A stretch of 39,251 nucleotides of DNA, from positions 1 through 39,251 of the IMG/VR virus record IMGVR_UViG_3300048778_000044; one strand, written 5' to 3'. Both the position numbers and the translations under genes were made by a program. The stretch is from a virus. Below, piece by piece: positions 1 to 5,898 of this stretch. Every line of letters begins with the position of its first letter. Positions within the stretch are counted from its first letter, which is position 1. Below the pieces are notes generated by a model. That model was not told the origin of the DNA and searched no databases. It worked only from the letters and a program-made list of their open reading frames with translations.

Positions 1-131
1 ACTCATCTATCGTGCAGGCTTCACAGTTATACTTCTAGCTGTGTATATGCTTATAGCATGGTAGCACCCACGTAGTACATTCTATCTCAACATTTTCATT
101 GGCGCCGCAGGTGCCACCGGAGGCAAGACAC
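1..131. other. left-edge noncoding stretch
   Basis: No convincing gene is seen before the first ribosome site. Two weak hairpins are visible: CACAG/CTGTG near 20-42 and ATGC/GCAT near 47-59. GGCGCC and GGTGCC at 101-115 can also pair. Whatever drives the first gene lies here or left of the window; no good -35/-10 pair was found. Confidence 0.4.
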
Positions 132-338
132 ATGAGAAGTACACAGATTCACAATATCGACGTAAAGGAACTTGAAGCTACGTGGATATGCGCTGACAAT
201 ACTCCAAGAGTGGACGTGCCGCGAATGAAGAAAAGCATACGTAGTATAAGTGCTCACGATAAACAATCGAATATCGTGAATAACGCTAAGCGTTACCGTG
301 CTGCTAGAAAAACAAAGTTGGCGGCGCAAGTAGTGTAG
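132..338 (+). CDS. small basic hypothetical protein (68 aa)
   Basis: The function is not recognised. The frame is open from a TTG at 99, but the ATG at 132 is chosen because GGAGG (119-123) sits 8 bases before it. The product is short, rich in Lys/Arg towards the C-terminus and has no membrane segment or cysteine motif, so it could bind nucleic acid, which is only a guess from charge. It is the first gene of the rightward block and is followed by a structured leader. A similar-sized open frame on the opposite strand (96-329) has no ribosome site and is treated as a shadow. Confidence 0.6.
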   Translation: MRSTQIHNIDVKELEATWICADNTPRVDVPRMKKSIRSISAHDKQSNIVNNAKRYRAARKTKLAAQVV

Positions 339-343
339 CTACA

Positions 344-462
344 GGAGAACTTCGGTTCTCCAGAGCACATCCAGGCTGTTATAACAAGTGGCCGTAAGTC
401 TCTTCTTCGCGAGCTGTTATAGCGACCCCCACGTGGATGTGCTCTGGAGAGCTAAAGGCTCT
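344..462 (+). other. structured leader A: UUCG hairpin plus long-range stem
   Basis: GGAGAAC (344-350) and GTTCTCC (355-361) form a 7-bp stem closed by a C(UUCG)G tetraloop. CCAGAGCACATCCA (360-373) and TGGATGTGCTCTGG (434-447) are a perfect 14-bp inverted repeat around a 60-base loop. That loop holds the palindrome TGTTATAACA and a second TGTTATA. AGAGC/GCTCT (448-462) forms a third hairpin just before the ribosome site of the next gene. No U-tract follows, so this is more likely a folded 5' leader, processing site or small RNA than a terminator. Confidence 0.6.
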
Positions 463-480
463 AAAAAGGAGAATCCGAAA

Positions 481-723
481 ATGCCAACATTACCAAAACT
501 CGCATCACTGAAACCAGAGGATAATGAGCTGGAAGCTATGCTCATTCTCTTACTCAAGGTAGCCTATAACATTTCCGGCGCGGATATTGAGCACGTTCGT
601 CAATTTGGCATGGGCATGTTCTACGAAGGTTGTGTTACAGGTGCTCAGGCATATGTGGAAGCACTTCGAACCGAAGTAGAACTCCGTAAAAGTCACTTCA
701 ATGCCGTCTGCGAGGTCGATTAA
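481..723 (+). CDS. small hypothetical protein (80 aa)
   Basis: The function is unknown. The ATG at 481 follows AAAAAGGAG (463-471) at normal spacing. A GTG at 388 would extend the frame, but through a structured leader with no ribosome site. The product is soluble, with a Leu-rich helical centre (LEAMLILLLKVAYN) followed by a GADIEHVRQFG stretch and a charged C-terminal helix. It sits alone between leader A and the 783-811 promoter, so it is probably expressed with the first gene. Confidence 0.65.
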   Translation: MPTLPKLASLKPEDNELEAMLILLLKVAYNISGADIEHVRQFGMGMFYEGCVTGAQAYVEALRTEVELRKSHFNAVCEVD

Positions 724-724
724 T

Positions 725-777
725 TAGCTTGAAAAACCTTCAAAAGATGCGCTAAATAGCTTGAAAATCAGCATCTT
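725..777 (+). promoter_or_regulatory. direct repeats and hairpin upstream of early promoter
   Basis: The 11-base sequence TAGCTTGAAAA occurs at 725-735 and again at 757-767, 32 bases apart (about three helical turns), just upstream of the -35 box at 783. Between and around them AAGATGC (744-750) pairs with GCATCTT (771-777). The repeats could be a regulator site for the following promoter. The hairpin could alternatively end the preceding transcript, but it lacks a T-run. Confidence 0.4.
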
Positions 778-782
778 AGCTC

Positions 783-811
783 TTGACAATCGACGCCGAG
801 AGGTGTATCAT
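783..811 (+). promoter_or_regulatory. sigma70-type promoter
   Basis: TTGACA (783-788) and TATCAT (806-811) are separated by exactly 17 bases, close to the bacterial sigma70 consensus. The expected start is around A818, which places GGGAG (820-824) right at the 5' end of the mRNA, 8 bases before the ATG at 833. The same TATCAT with a 17-base spacer is used at 5864-5892, which supports both. Confidence 0.8.
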
Positions 812-832
812 TTGAGAATGGGAGAACATAAC

Positions 833-1093
833 ATGACAGATGCAGCAATCGCAGCGAATGTGCCAGATTCCACATTTCCTCAGCAAATTGAGGTTACATT
901 CATACTCAGACTCACCGTGGACGATCAGTTTGATCGTGATTACTGGCTTGAGACAGGAACAGATAAGGTAACTTTGGATGCGATTGCCGATGTTACTGAT
1001 ATTCTACTCGACAATCTTAATCCAGCTCTTGAAACTGTGAACGGTCTTACCTATGAGCAGATCAAGCAAGCTATGGCAGACCGTGAAGTCTAA
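833..1093 (+). CDS. small acidic hypothetical protein (86 aa)
   Basis: The function is not recognised. The ATG at 833 follows GGGAG with an 8-base gap and lies about 15 bases after the predicted transcription start, so the upstream in-frame ATG at 761 (before the promoter) is rejected. The product is acidic and soluble, without cysteines or membrane segments. Being the first gene behind a near-consensus promoter suggests early expression, typical of phage host-takeover proteins, but nothing in the protein shows that role directly. Confidence 0.7.
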   Translation: MTDAAIAANVPDSTFPQQIEVTFILRLTVDDQFDRDYWLETGTDKVTLDAIADVTDILLDNLNPALETVNGLTYEQIKQAMADREV

Positions 1094-1159
1094 CACAGCA
1101 AGTGAGATGCGCATACTTTATCACGCATATTCTCACACACACACAGATGTGAGGTGTAT

Positions 1160-1304
1160 TCTTTAGAACAGAGTTTGAAGAGACTCTTGGGCAGTAGAAT
1201 AAGCTATTAACTAGATCATTTCTACTAGGCCATTCTCCTCTCTTCCACTCTGTTCTAAAGAGTACATGAGCCAAGGCTCTACTCTAACTCTCCTTTAATG
1301 GAGA
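1160..1304 (+). other. structured leader B: nested inverted repeats
   Basis: The perfect 15-bp inverted repeat TCTTTAGAACAGAGT (1160-1174) / ACTCTGTTCTAAAGA (1247-1261) can be extended inwards by GAAGAG/CTCTTC across a one-base bulge. It encloses AGTAGAA/TTCTACT (1193-1199/1220-1226). AGAGTA..GAGCC aa GGCTC TACTCT (1259-1285) shares three bases with the outer stem, so the two compete slightly. TCTCC/GGAGA forms a small hairpin at 1289-1304. No gene is seen in 1094-1331. This 238-base stretch is the leader of the 199-aa gene. Confidence 0.6.
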
Positions 1305-1331
1305 ATATGTTCTACCAAAGGAGCACTACAA

Positions 1332-1931
1332 ATGGCAGATGTAAACGTAACGGAGCAGGCGGGTGTGCTGACTCAGGAAAAGCTCACCTATCGCAAGTTT
1401 GTCAAGCTCGGAACCGATGCCGACGGCAAGACTACCATCGAGAAGAAGGCTGTAAAATCTGAGTCCGACAAGAAGGAGCCGGAAAAGCTGGAGGACGGCA
1501 CTGCTAATCCTCACGCTGGCGTGGCTGTTTCGTGGACTGGGCCTGCTAGGGAAGGTTTTACACTTTTCAACGAGAACGAGTTTATCCGTTATCAGGTCAA
1601 GTCTTGGACTGGTGCGGAGACGCTAGTTCCTGATGAAGCTCAGCGTGTCTACATCTTCCAGTACGGCCTCAATGCAATTCAAACAGCTCGCGCTATTGGC
1701 TACATGGATGAGATCAAGGAAGAAGCCGGCGAGCCGACTCCTGTACATGACGGCGAGACTATTGATCTCATTACTGCTATCAATGAGCCGCCCACTCGGA
1801 AGTCTACCTCTGACATTGACAAGCTCATCAAGCAACTCAATGCTATGGGTGTTCCGGCTGACAAACAGGCGGATTTCTTGGCGCTGTTGCTGGCTTCACA
1901 GACTGAAGCTACGACTGAAGCTGCTGAGTAA
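1332..1931 (+). CDS. hypothetical phage protein (199 aa)
   Basis: I do not recognise the family. The ATG follows CAAAGGAG at good spacing. The N-terminal 65 residues are Lys/Glu-rich and probably flexible. The centre (SWTGPAREGF, NENEFIRYQVKSW) looks like a compact mixed alpha/beta domain, and the C-terminal third is helical and ends in an acidic tail. The gene is isolated: a 238-base structured leader precedes it and a strong intrinsic terminator follows 43 bases after its stop. A separate transcript of this kind suggests a product needed in quantity, possibly an accessory or DNA-associated protein. That is inference only. Confidence 0.75.
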   Translation: MADVNVTEQAGVLTQEKLTYRKFVKLGTDADGKTTIEKKAVKSESDKKEPEKLEDGTANPHAGVAVSWTGPAREGFTLFNENEFIRYQVKSWTGAETLVPDEAQRVYIFQYGLNAIQTARAIGYMDEIKEEAGEPTPVHDGETIDLITAINEPPTRKSTSDIDKLIKQLNAMGVPADKQADFLALLLASQTEATTEAAE

Positions 1932-1974
1932 GAACAGGGTTGTAGCATTTTGCTGACAAGGTTACAATTCAGCA

Positions 1975-2015
1975 TACGGAGTATGTGTAGGGGACGCATA
2001 CTCCGTAGTTTTTTT
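1975..2015 (+). terminator. intrinsic terminator
   Basis: TACGGAGTATG (1975-1985) and CATACTCCGTA (1997-2007) form a perfect 11-bp stem with an 11-base loop. A run of seven Ts (2009-2015) follows one base later. This is a textbook rho-independent terminator that closes the transcript of the 199-aa gene. Confidence 0.9.
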
Positions 2016-2034
2016 AATTGCTGTACTCACAATG

Positions 2035-2241
2035 GTTCCATAGACAAGCCTTTTCGGTGGCGGAACTATAAGTAAACGTAGCGATACTACGTTGAAACTA
2101 ATTGTCTACTCGGCCATTACTATGGCCACAAGAAGAGTGGGTACAGCTAAGGTACTGAGGGGCTGTATTAAACCAGACATATCATTCTGACCCACTCTTC
2201 ACAATTCTATCACCACTCACATTCTTAGCAGCGTCGCTGCG
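2035..2241 (+). other. structured leader C: multiple stems, possible pseudoknot
   Basis: No gene is seen in 2016-2262. Inverted repeats fill the stretch: GTTCC/GGAAC (2035-2039/2062-2066), TAGACAA/TTGTCTA (2041-2047/2102-2108), AACGTAG/CTACGTT (2075-2081/2087-2093), GGCCA/TGGCC (2112-2116/2123-2127), GAAGAGTGGGT/ACCCACTCTTC (2132-2142/2190-2200, with ACAGC/GCTGT inside) and GCAGCG/CGCTGC (2229-2241). The first two pairs interleave, so they are either alternatives or a pseudoknot. The element lies between a strong terminator and the J-domain gene. Confidence 0.6.
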
Positions 2242-2262
2242 GGAAGATCACAGGGTACGTGT

Positions 2263-2826
2263 ATGTATGTGTACTACGAATACCACAAAGACACCTCTGA
2301 CAAAATTGTGCTCGCAGAGCTAGTTCTTTCTTCTTGGGGAAATGGCAAACTCGCAATTAACTTCAACAGCGCAACAGAGAAGATGATTTTTGAGATTTGT
2401 AAGCTCTCTCTCAAGCATGCGCCTGTAGCACAGAGAAGTTTTGATCCAGCTACAAATGTCTGGAGCTACTTTGACGAATGGGGCAAGTTTACGCTTGAGC
2501 GTTTAGTCGCTGTCACAGATGCCATCACACAAAGAGTCACACTCATTGAGGTTCAAGATCTAGCAGCGCAAGCTGTGAACAAACGGATTAGTCTTTCTGC
2601 CAAACATGTGCGACCGGAAGATTTCTTCTACAACTACGGCAAGCCCGTAGCACAAGCTACGATGACGAAAGAAACCGTAGCACAAAGGCTCAAGCAGCTT
2701 ATGGGCGAGACGTTGGATAAATCCTCCTATCGCCGCGCTGCATTGAAGTATCATCCTGACAGAAATAACGGCGATGGTACTAAGATGAGTGAGCTTAACA
2801 TGCTTTGGAGTGTGTACAATGCTTAG
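2263..2826 (+). CDS. J-domain-like protein (187 aa)
   Basis: The C-terminus carries a J-domain core. A basic helix (SYRRAALKY) runs into the HPD motif at residues 164-166 (HPDRNNGD), followed by a third helix (MSELNMLWSVYNA). J-domains stimulate the ATPase of Hsp70 (DnaK), with HPD as the essential contact. The usual order is reversed compared with DnaJ, because here the J-domain is last. The first 120 residues match nothing I know and would be the client- or target-specific part. The start is the first ATG of ATGTATG; its ribosome site is weak. The gene opens an operon with a basic peptide, a VWA protein and an FtsK-like motor. The J-domain call is fairly sure; the role (recruiting host DnaK) is inference. 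Confidence 0.75.
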   Translation: MYVYYEYHKDTSDKIVLAELVLSSWGNGKLAINFNSATEKMIFEICKLSLKHAPVAQRSFDPATNVWSYFDEWGKFTLERLVAVTDAITQRVTLIEVQDLAAQAVNKRISLSAKHVRPEDFFYNYGKPVAQATMTKETVAQRLKQLMGETLDKSSYRRAALKYHPDRNNGDGTKMSELNMLWSVYNA

Positions 2827-2938
2827 CAAAATTTATCATTGGTTCAAGCGTCGTCGTAAAGAATGGCGTTATGCTAAGATGTATGACGCACTTTGGTTAA
2901 CGCGCGTTAAAATTGTATGGCGAAACAGAAAGAAGTAG
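2819..2938 (+). CDS. very basic 39-aa peptide
   Basis: This short frame starts with an ATG that overlaps the stop of the J-domain gene by 8 bases and ends 11 bases before the ATG of the VWA gene, so the three would be translationally coupled. The product (MLSKIYHWFKRRRKEWRYAK...) is dense in Arg, Lys, Trp and Tyr with almost no acidic residues, suggesting nucleic-acid or membrane binding. The function is unknown. Its position and neat overlap support a real gene, but length alone could be chance. Confidence 0.5.
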   Translation: MLSKIYHWFKRRRKEWRYAKMYDALWLTRVKIVWRNRKK

Positions 2939-2949
2939 GAGAATCAGCA

Positions 2950-3729
2950 ATGGGCTTTCAAATCCAAAACCCTAAAAACGCCGTGGACGCCAAGCGAGCA
3001 GCTATCGAAGCTCTCAAAGCATCCACAGCTCCAGCAGGGACGAATCCTAGTGCAATCGTGCGCTATATTCCACCCGGCGAGTGCCCAGACCGAAACAGAA
3101 TTGTATTTGATGATTCTGGTTCTATGGGCGGTTACATTTATGATGCAAAACTTGGAATGATTGAGTATCTGCGGAATTGTATTCCCAATCAAACTTCCGT
3201 GGCGATTCATTTTATGAACTCTACAGCGTGTGATACACAGCTTGAGAGTAATTTGCTAAAGCTCGCTACGGATATTCGTGAGATAAATCTACGGAGTGGT
3301 GGAACACCGTTTTTTAACACTCTCAAGAAAGCTCTTGAAGCTACGCCCACGCTGACTCGGCTAATCGCTTTTACTGACGGCTCGCCGACGGACGCTCTAG
3401 CGGCAGACTATGGAGAAGAATTAGATACTTATTATGGTTCTAATTCCAATCCGTGGATTCACTCTGCTGACGTTATCATTAAGATTGCCAAAGCTACAGG
3501 TTCTGGTATCCCGATTGATACTGTATACTTTGGTGTAGGAGCAGAGTATGAGCGCAAGGAAATTGAGCTTCTGAAATATCTCTCTTCCAAAACCGGAGGC
3601 TATTTTCTGCACTTCGATCCTGCGAAGGTAAACTTCGCGCAAGCGTTCAAGTATCTCGCGCCGTGCAATCGTTTGATGCTGGCGTCTGCTAGCTTCAGAG
3701 CGCAAGTAGAAAGTGGGGCACAAAAATGA
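2950..3729 (+). CDS. VWA (MIDAS) domain protein (259 aa)
   Basis: This is a von Willebrand factor A domain with a complete metal-ion-dependent adhesion site. It shows DDSGSM (DxSxS) at residues 54-59, SGGT near 116-119 for the MIDAS threonine, and FTDGSP at 141-146. VWA domains bind partner proteins through a divalent metal and often work with AAA+ or chaperone partners. The ATG at 2950 follows AGGAG (2937-2941) by 8 bases, so it is preferred to the ATG at 2917 inside the preceding peptide gene. No signal peptide or membrane segment is seen, so it is cytoplasmic. The next gene overlaps through ATGA. The J-domain and FtsK neighbours suggest a shared complex. Confidence 0.85.
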   Translation: MGFQIQNPKNAVDAKRAAIEALKASTAPAGTNPSAIVRYIPPGECPDRNRIVFDDSGSMGGYIYDAKLGMIEYLRNCIPNQTSVAIHFMNSTACDTQLESNLLKLATDIREINLRSGGTPFFNTLKKALEATPTLTRLIAFTDGSPTDALAADYGEELDTYYGSNSNPWIHSADVIIKIAKATGSGIPIDTVYFGVGAEYERKEIELLKYLSSKTGGYFLHFDPAKVNFAQAFKYLAPCNRLMLASASFRAQVESGAQK

Positions 3730-3932
3730 GAATGCGTGAGTTTGAGTCAAGGCTCAAGAAACTAACTACTGTAACTATTCTCACCTACGGCAGAAAGCCT
3801 GTAGGAAAAGGTTTTGAATTCCACCAACTCTACGTGCATACTGGTCCAGGTGTCTGTCATTTGGAACTTGGATCGGATTGCATGGAGAATCAGTTAGCGT
3901 ATTTCCAGAAACTCTGCAAGAAGGAGTCATAA
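3726..3932 (+). CDS. small hypothetical protein (68 aa)
   Basis: The ATG overlaps the VWA stop (ATGA), and the stop is immediately followed by the FtsK-like ATG, so the gene is tightly coupled on both sides. The product is a small soluble mixed protein with three cysteines that do not form a clear metal motif. I do not recognise it. Its place between the VWA and motor genes makes it a likely partner or adaptor of one of them; this is inference from position only. Confidence 0.6.
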   Translation: MRMREFESRLKKLTTVTILTYGRKPVGKGFEFHQLYVHTGPGVCHLELGSDCMENQLAYFQKLCKKES

Positions 3933-5105
3933 ATGCTTCCTTCTGAAGCCGCGCAAAAACAATCTGAACGTCTAGCACAATACAGCCCGCTCATCCAGCA
4001 TCAAGTCACGACGCTGACGAGAAAGCTTTTTGTGCTAGGCTTCAGCGCGCTCTTCTCCCGTATGGTAGAGGGTCCGGTGGTTCGTATCTTCTACTTCAAA
4101 CCTCTCGGTGAGCCTAAATTCTCCAGCATCCTCAACAAAGAAGAAGAGTTTGCTGGCTCTCTTGCTGTAGAGTCCGTTCGTGTAGAACGTGCTCTCGGCG
4201 AAGTTGCTATTTCTGTTCCACGTGCAGACCGTCAAACCATACAGTTTGATGCTTGCTTGCATAAAATGATGACCTCGGAACTTACTCGTGGAATGGCGCT
4301 GCCTCTGTTACTAGGTCAATCCACTATCGGAGAACACCTTTATGCTGATCTTGCTCAGCAGCCGCATTTACTGGTCGCGGGAGCTACTAACTCAGGGAAA
4401 AGCGTATTTACCGCACAGCTTATTTGCTCGCTTTCTCTGTTTCGTTCTCCGGAAGAGCTTGAGTTTATCCTTGTGGATACTAAGAATCTTGATCTCGTAT
4501 TATTCAAGGGACTTGAGCATGTTAAATACGTACTCAACAACATCTCTGATCTCAGAGCCGCGCTTACGGTTTTACTTGAAGATGTTAGGTTGCGAAATGC
4601 CCAAATGAGTGGGTTAGCGCGGAACATTGGAGAGTGGAACAGCACAATCAATGGCTACGGTGATAAGAAGTTCAAGTACAAGATTCTTATCATCGACGAG
4701 CTGGCGGATGTGCTAGATCAGGATAACGCATTCTTAGCACAGATCGAGCGTAAAATGCGTCCACCGTCAATACACTCACTCTTGAAAACCATTGCACAAA
4801 TCTCTAGGGCTGCTGGAGTACATTTAATTCTTGCTACTCAACGGCCTTCAGTCAAGGTAATCTCTGGGGATATTAAAGCAAACTTTCCTGCTAGAGTATC
4901 CTTCAAGTTGCCAAGCTCGATGGATTCTCGCGTTATTCTTGACGAAACCGGCGCCGAGAATCTACTCGGTATGGGAGATTACTTGTACAAGATAGCAGGT
5001 TCCGATACCGTCAAGCGAGCGCACAGCGCGTTCGTATCAATCAACGATATTGCTAACATTCTCACACAGAATGAGAACATAAGGAGACAGTATGCCTCAA
5101 TCTAA
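3933..5105 (+). CDS. FtsK/SpoIIIE-type DNA translocase motor (390 aa)
   Basis: A full FtsK motor core is visible: an alpha-like domain with GPVVRIFYF near residue 47, Walker A GATNSGKS at 150-157, Walker B ILIIDELAD at 251-259, ILATQRPS near 299-306, and the DSRVILD...LLGMGDYLY block at 331-352. FtsK hexamers pump double-stranded DNA. The N-terminal membrane domain and the C-terminal winged-helix gamma domain that reads KOPS are missing, so it should be soluble and without known sequence steering. Packaging already has a terminase in this genome, so another job is likely: moving DNA at replication, segregation, or an anti-defence role. The ribosome site is GAAGGAG. The next gene overlaps by 14 bases. 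Confidence 0.92.
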   Translation: MLPSEAAQKQSERLAQYSPLIQHQVTTLTRKLFVLGFSALFSRMVEGPVVRIFYFKPLGEPKFSSILNKEEEFAGSLAVESVRVERALGEVAISVPRADRQTIQFDACLHKMMTSELTRGMALPLLLGQSTIGEHLYADLAQQPHLLVAGATNSGKSVFTAQLICSLSLFRSPEELEFILVDTKNLDLVLFKGLEHVKYVLNNISDLRAALTVLLEDVRLRNAQMSGLARNIGEWNSTINGYGDKKFKYKILIIDELADVLDQDNAFLAQIERKMRPPSIHSLLKTIAQISRAAGVHLILATQRPSVKVISGDIKANFPARVSFKLPSSMDSRVILDETGAENLLGMGDYLYKIAGSDTVKRAHSAFVSINDIANILTQNENIRRQYASI

Positions 5106-5337
5106 GCAAGAAGCAGAATCTCTGATGGAGCAGCAGCACTGCGGAGGAGATTACATCTCTCCTCAAGATGCAGGACTAGTTGATCCTGATGAAGAGCAGG
5201 ATGACGACCCCTATTGGTATGAGCACGTTGCTGATCTTTGTGCTTGCTGTGCTCATATGAGAGAATCCCATGTTAACTATGATGAAGACTGTAGCGAAGC
5301 TAACTGCGACTGTCTTCATTTCAAGGAGCCAGAATGA
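5092..5337 (+). CDS. small acidic zinc-binding protein (81 aa)
   Basis: The ATG lies inside the end of the FtsK-like gene behind AGGAGACAGT. The C-terminal half has the pattern CxCC-x2-H-x4-H-x8-C-x4-C-x-C-x2-F (CACCAHMRESH ... CSEANCDCLHF), a small zinc-knuckle arrangement common in short phage and actinobacterial proteins. The N-terminal half is strongly acidic. It probably binds one zinc ion and acts as a protein-interaction module. The function is unknown. It is coupled both to the translocase and, by ATGA, to the peptidoglycan enzyme after it. Confidence 0.75.
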   Translation: MPQSKQEAESLMEQQHCGGDYISPQDAGLVDPDEEQDDDPYWYEHVADLCACCAHMRESHVNYDEDCSEANCDCLHFKEPE

Positions 5338-5747
5338 AATACTACTACGATCGCTACTGGGGCACTTTCTTCAGGCGCTCTGTTGAAGCAGGTACTGGAC
5401 CTGTTACGCTTGACAACTCTGTAAGGCCAACAGACTTAGAACTCATTGGCTTTGGCTACAGCGGCAATGCAGCGTATCTCAACGACATCCACTCTCAGAA
5501 TCTTCAAGACAAAGGTCCGCTTCCAGCAGGAACATACACCTTCTCTGGCCCATTTGACGATCCTAAGCGCGGTCCACAGTGTTGGCGGCTTAATCCTGCA
5601 CCAACGAACCGCATGTTTGGTCGGTGTGCGTTTATGAACCACGGTGACACATCCGATATGTCTCACAATGCCTCAGACGGTTGTATCATAAGTCCGCACT
5701 GGGTAAGAAGTCTGTGGACTGATGGTGATACGTTGGAGGTGCTGTAA
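5334..5747 (+). CDS. Tlde1/DUF2778-like L,D-transpeptidase-fold peptidoglycan enzyme (137 aa)
   Basis: The protein has the hallmarks of the DUF2778/Tlde1 family: a GPLPAGTYTF stretch (residues about 62-71) followed by a His near NHGDT and the catalytic block SDGCIIS around residues 114-120. Family members are cysteine enzymes that cut or edit peptide stems of peptidoglycan; known ones are type VI secretion toxins. There is no signal peptide, so a holin or similar route would be needed if it acts as an endolysin. It is odd that this likely lysis enzyme sits in the rightward, probably early, block rather than with the late genes. It ends the cassette, and a terminator hairpin follows. Confidence 0.75.
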   Translation: MKYYYDRYWGTFFRRSVEAGTGPVTLDNSVRPTDLELIGFGYSGNAAYLNDIHSQNLQDKGPLPAGTYTFSGPFDDPKRGPQCWRLNPAPTNRMFGRCAFMNHGDTSDMSHNASDGCIISPHWVRSLWTDGDTLEVL

Positions 5748-5772
5748 GAGCGCTCACACTAGCTCACTCGGT

Positions 5773-5808
5773 AGGCCCGCTTCGACCTAAGGGCGGGCCT
5801 TCCATTTT
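5773..5808 (+). terminator. probable intrinsic terminator
   Basis: AGGCCCGC (5773-5780) and GCGGGCCT (5793-5800) form a GC-rich 8-bp stem with a 12-base loop, followed by TCCATTTT. The T-tract is imperfect, but the position after the last gene of the operon and before a new promoter fits termination. Confidence 0.65.
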
Positions 5809-5863
5809 CGGGATTTGGGCTAAGTCGTTGAAAACAAAGGTGCATACGGCCATTTTTCGCCCC

Positions 5864-5892
5864 TTGACTGCGAGCATACAGGCGAGTATCAT
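5864..5892 (+). promoter_or_regulatory. sigma70-type promoter, predicted leaderless start
   Basis: TTGACT (5864-5869), 17 bases, then TATCAT (5887-5892). This is the same -10 and spacer as the promoter at 783-811. Counting seven bases from the -10 box puts the transcription start at A5899, which is also the A of the ATG of the next gene, so its mRNA may have no leader. The promoter drives the replication operon. Confidence 0.78.
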
Positions 5893-5898
5893 GGGTAC

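Noticed and set aside
96-329. Minus-strand open frame of 77 aa opposite the first gene
   Set aside because: No ribosome site on that strand, antisense to a frame with a strong GGAGG, and the neighbours all run rightwards.
388-480. N-terminal extension of the 80-aa gene from GTG 388
   Set aside because: It would run through the structured leader, has no ribosome site, and the ATG at 481 has AAGGAG at correct spacing.
1160-1261. tRNA or tRNA-like gene
   Set aside because: The nested stems suggested a cloverleaf, but there is no 7-bp acceptor with TPsiC-loop consensus or a plausible anticodon arm.
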